Shown: positions 6,462 through 6,496 of the stretch, one piece after another
Position numbering within the stretch: position 1 is the stretch's first letter
Layout of the letters: every line of letters begins with the position of its first letter
From: Pseudomonadota bacterium
GTDB taxonomy: Bacteria; Pseudomonadota; Alphaproteobacteria; Caulobacterales; Caulobacteraceae
Assembly: GCA_023445955.1 (NCBI GenBank)
Contig: JAEXJH010000610.1
Coordinates: forward strand, 1-6,496
Length of the DNA: 6,496 bases
Direction: 5' to 3'
Notes under the pieces: model-generated
What the model was told of the DNA's origin: nothing
The model's input: the letters and a program-made list of their open reading frames with translations, nothing else
Database searches by the model: none
Translations under genes and position numbers: made by a program

Positions 6462-6496
6462 ATCTCCACCTCAACCCGCACCCTCCACCGTCATCC
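6462..6496. other. Window edge after the EF-hand gene
   Basis: Thirty-five C-rich bases with no hairpin, start signal or recognisable coding sequence. A terminator for the EF-hand gene, if any, lies beyond the window. Confidence 0.5.

Overview
The window is a compact, very GC-rich stretch of bacterial chromosome. Codons have strong G/C third positions, so long false reading frames appear on the opposite strand. Gene content, base composition and promoter-like sequences close to the Caulobacter housekeeping consensus suggest an alphaproteobacterium of the Caulobacterales, probably Caulobacter-like. This placement is inference; no rRNA or marker gene is present.

Left part (about 90-3120, minus strand): a three-gene operon for a tripartite ABC exporter of the DevBCA/MacB type. 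In transcription order it holds an FtsX-like four-helix permease (1918-3120), a LolD/MacB-class ATPase (1172-1921, overlapping the permease stop by ATGA) and a HlyD-type membrane fusion protein (144-1151, 20 bases further on). A strong intrinsic terminator at 90-116 closes the operon. Together these parts would use ATP in the cytoplasm to drive a mechanotransmission-type permease and pass a substrate through the periplasmic adaptor to an outer-membrane channel. No channel gene lies in the window.

Middle (3121-5366): a divergent intergenic region of about 180 bases, then on the plus strand a secreted S46-family serine dipeptidyl-peptidase. It has a signal peptide, a full His/Asp/Ser triad and a glycine at the S1 specificity position, which points to DPP7-like rather than DPP11-like specificity. 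A GC-rich hairpin lies just after its stop.

Right part (5367-6496): an intergenic stretch with a good promoter candidate and a leader of about 100 bases, then a 303-residue protein with five perfect EF-hand loops separated by Gly/Pro/His-rich linkers. It has no signal peptide and no cysteine. Its ligand is almost certainly calcium; its cellular role is unknown.

The window carries no tRNA, rRNA, CRISPR array, insertion sequence or sign of recent transfer. The exporter and peptidase are ordinary families. The least explained element is the five-EF-hand protein with its long leader.
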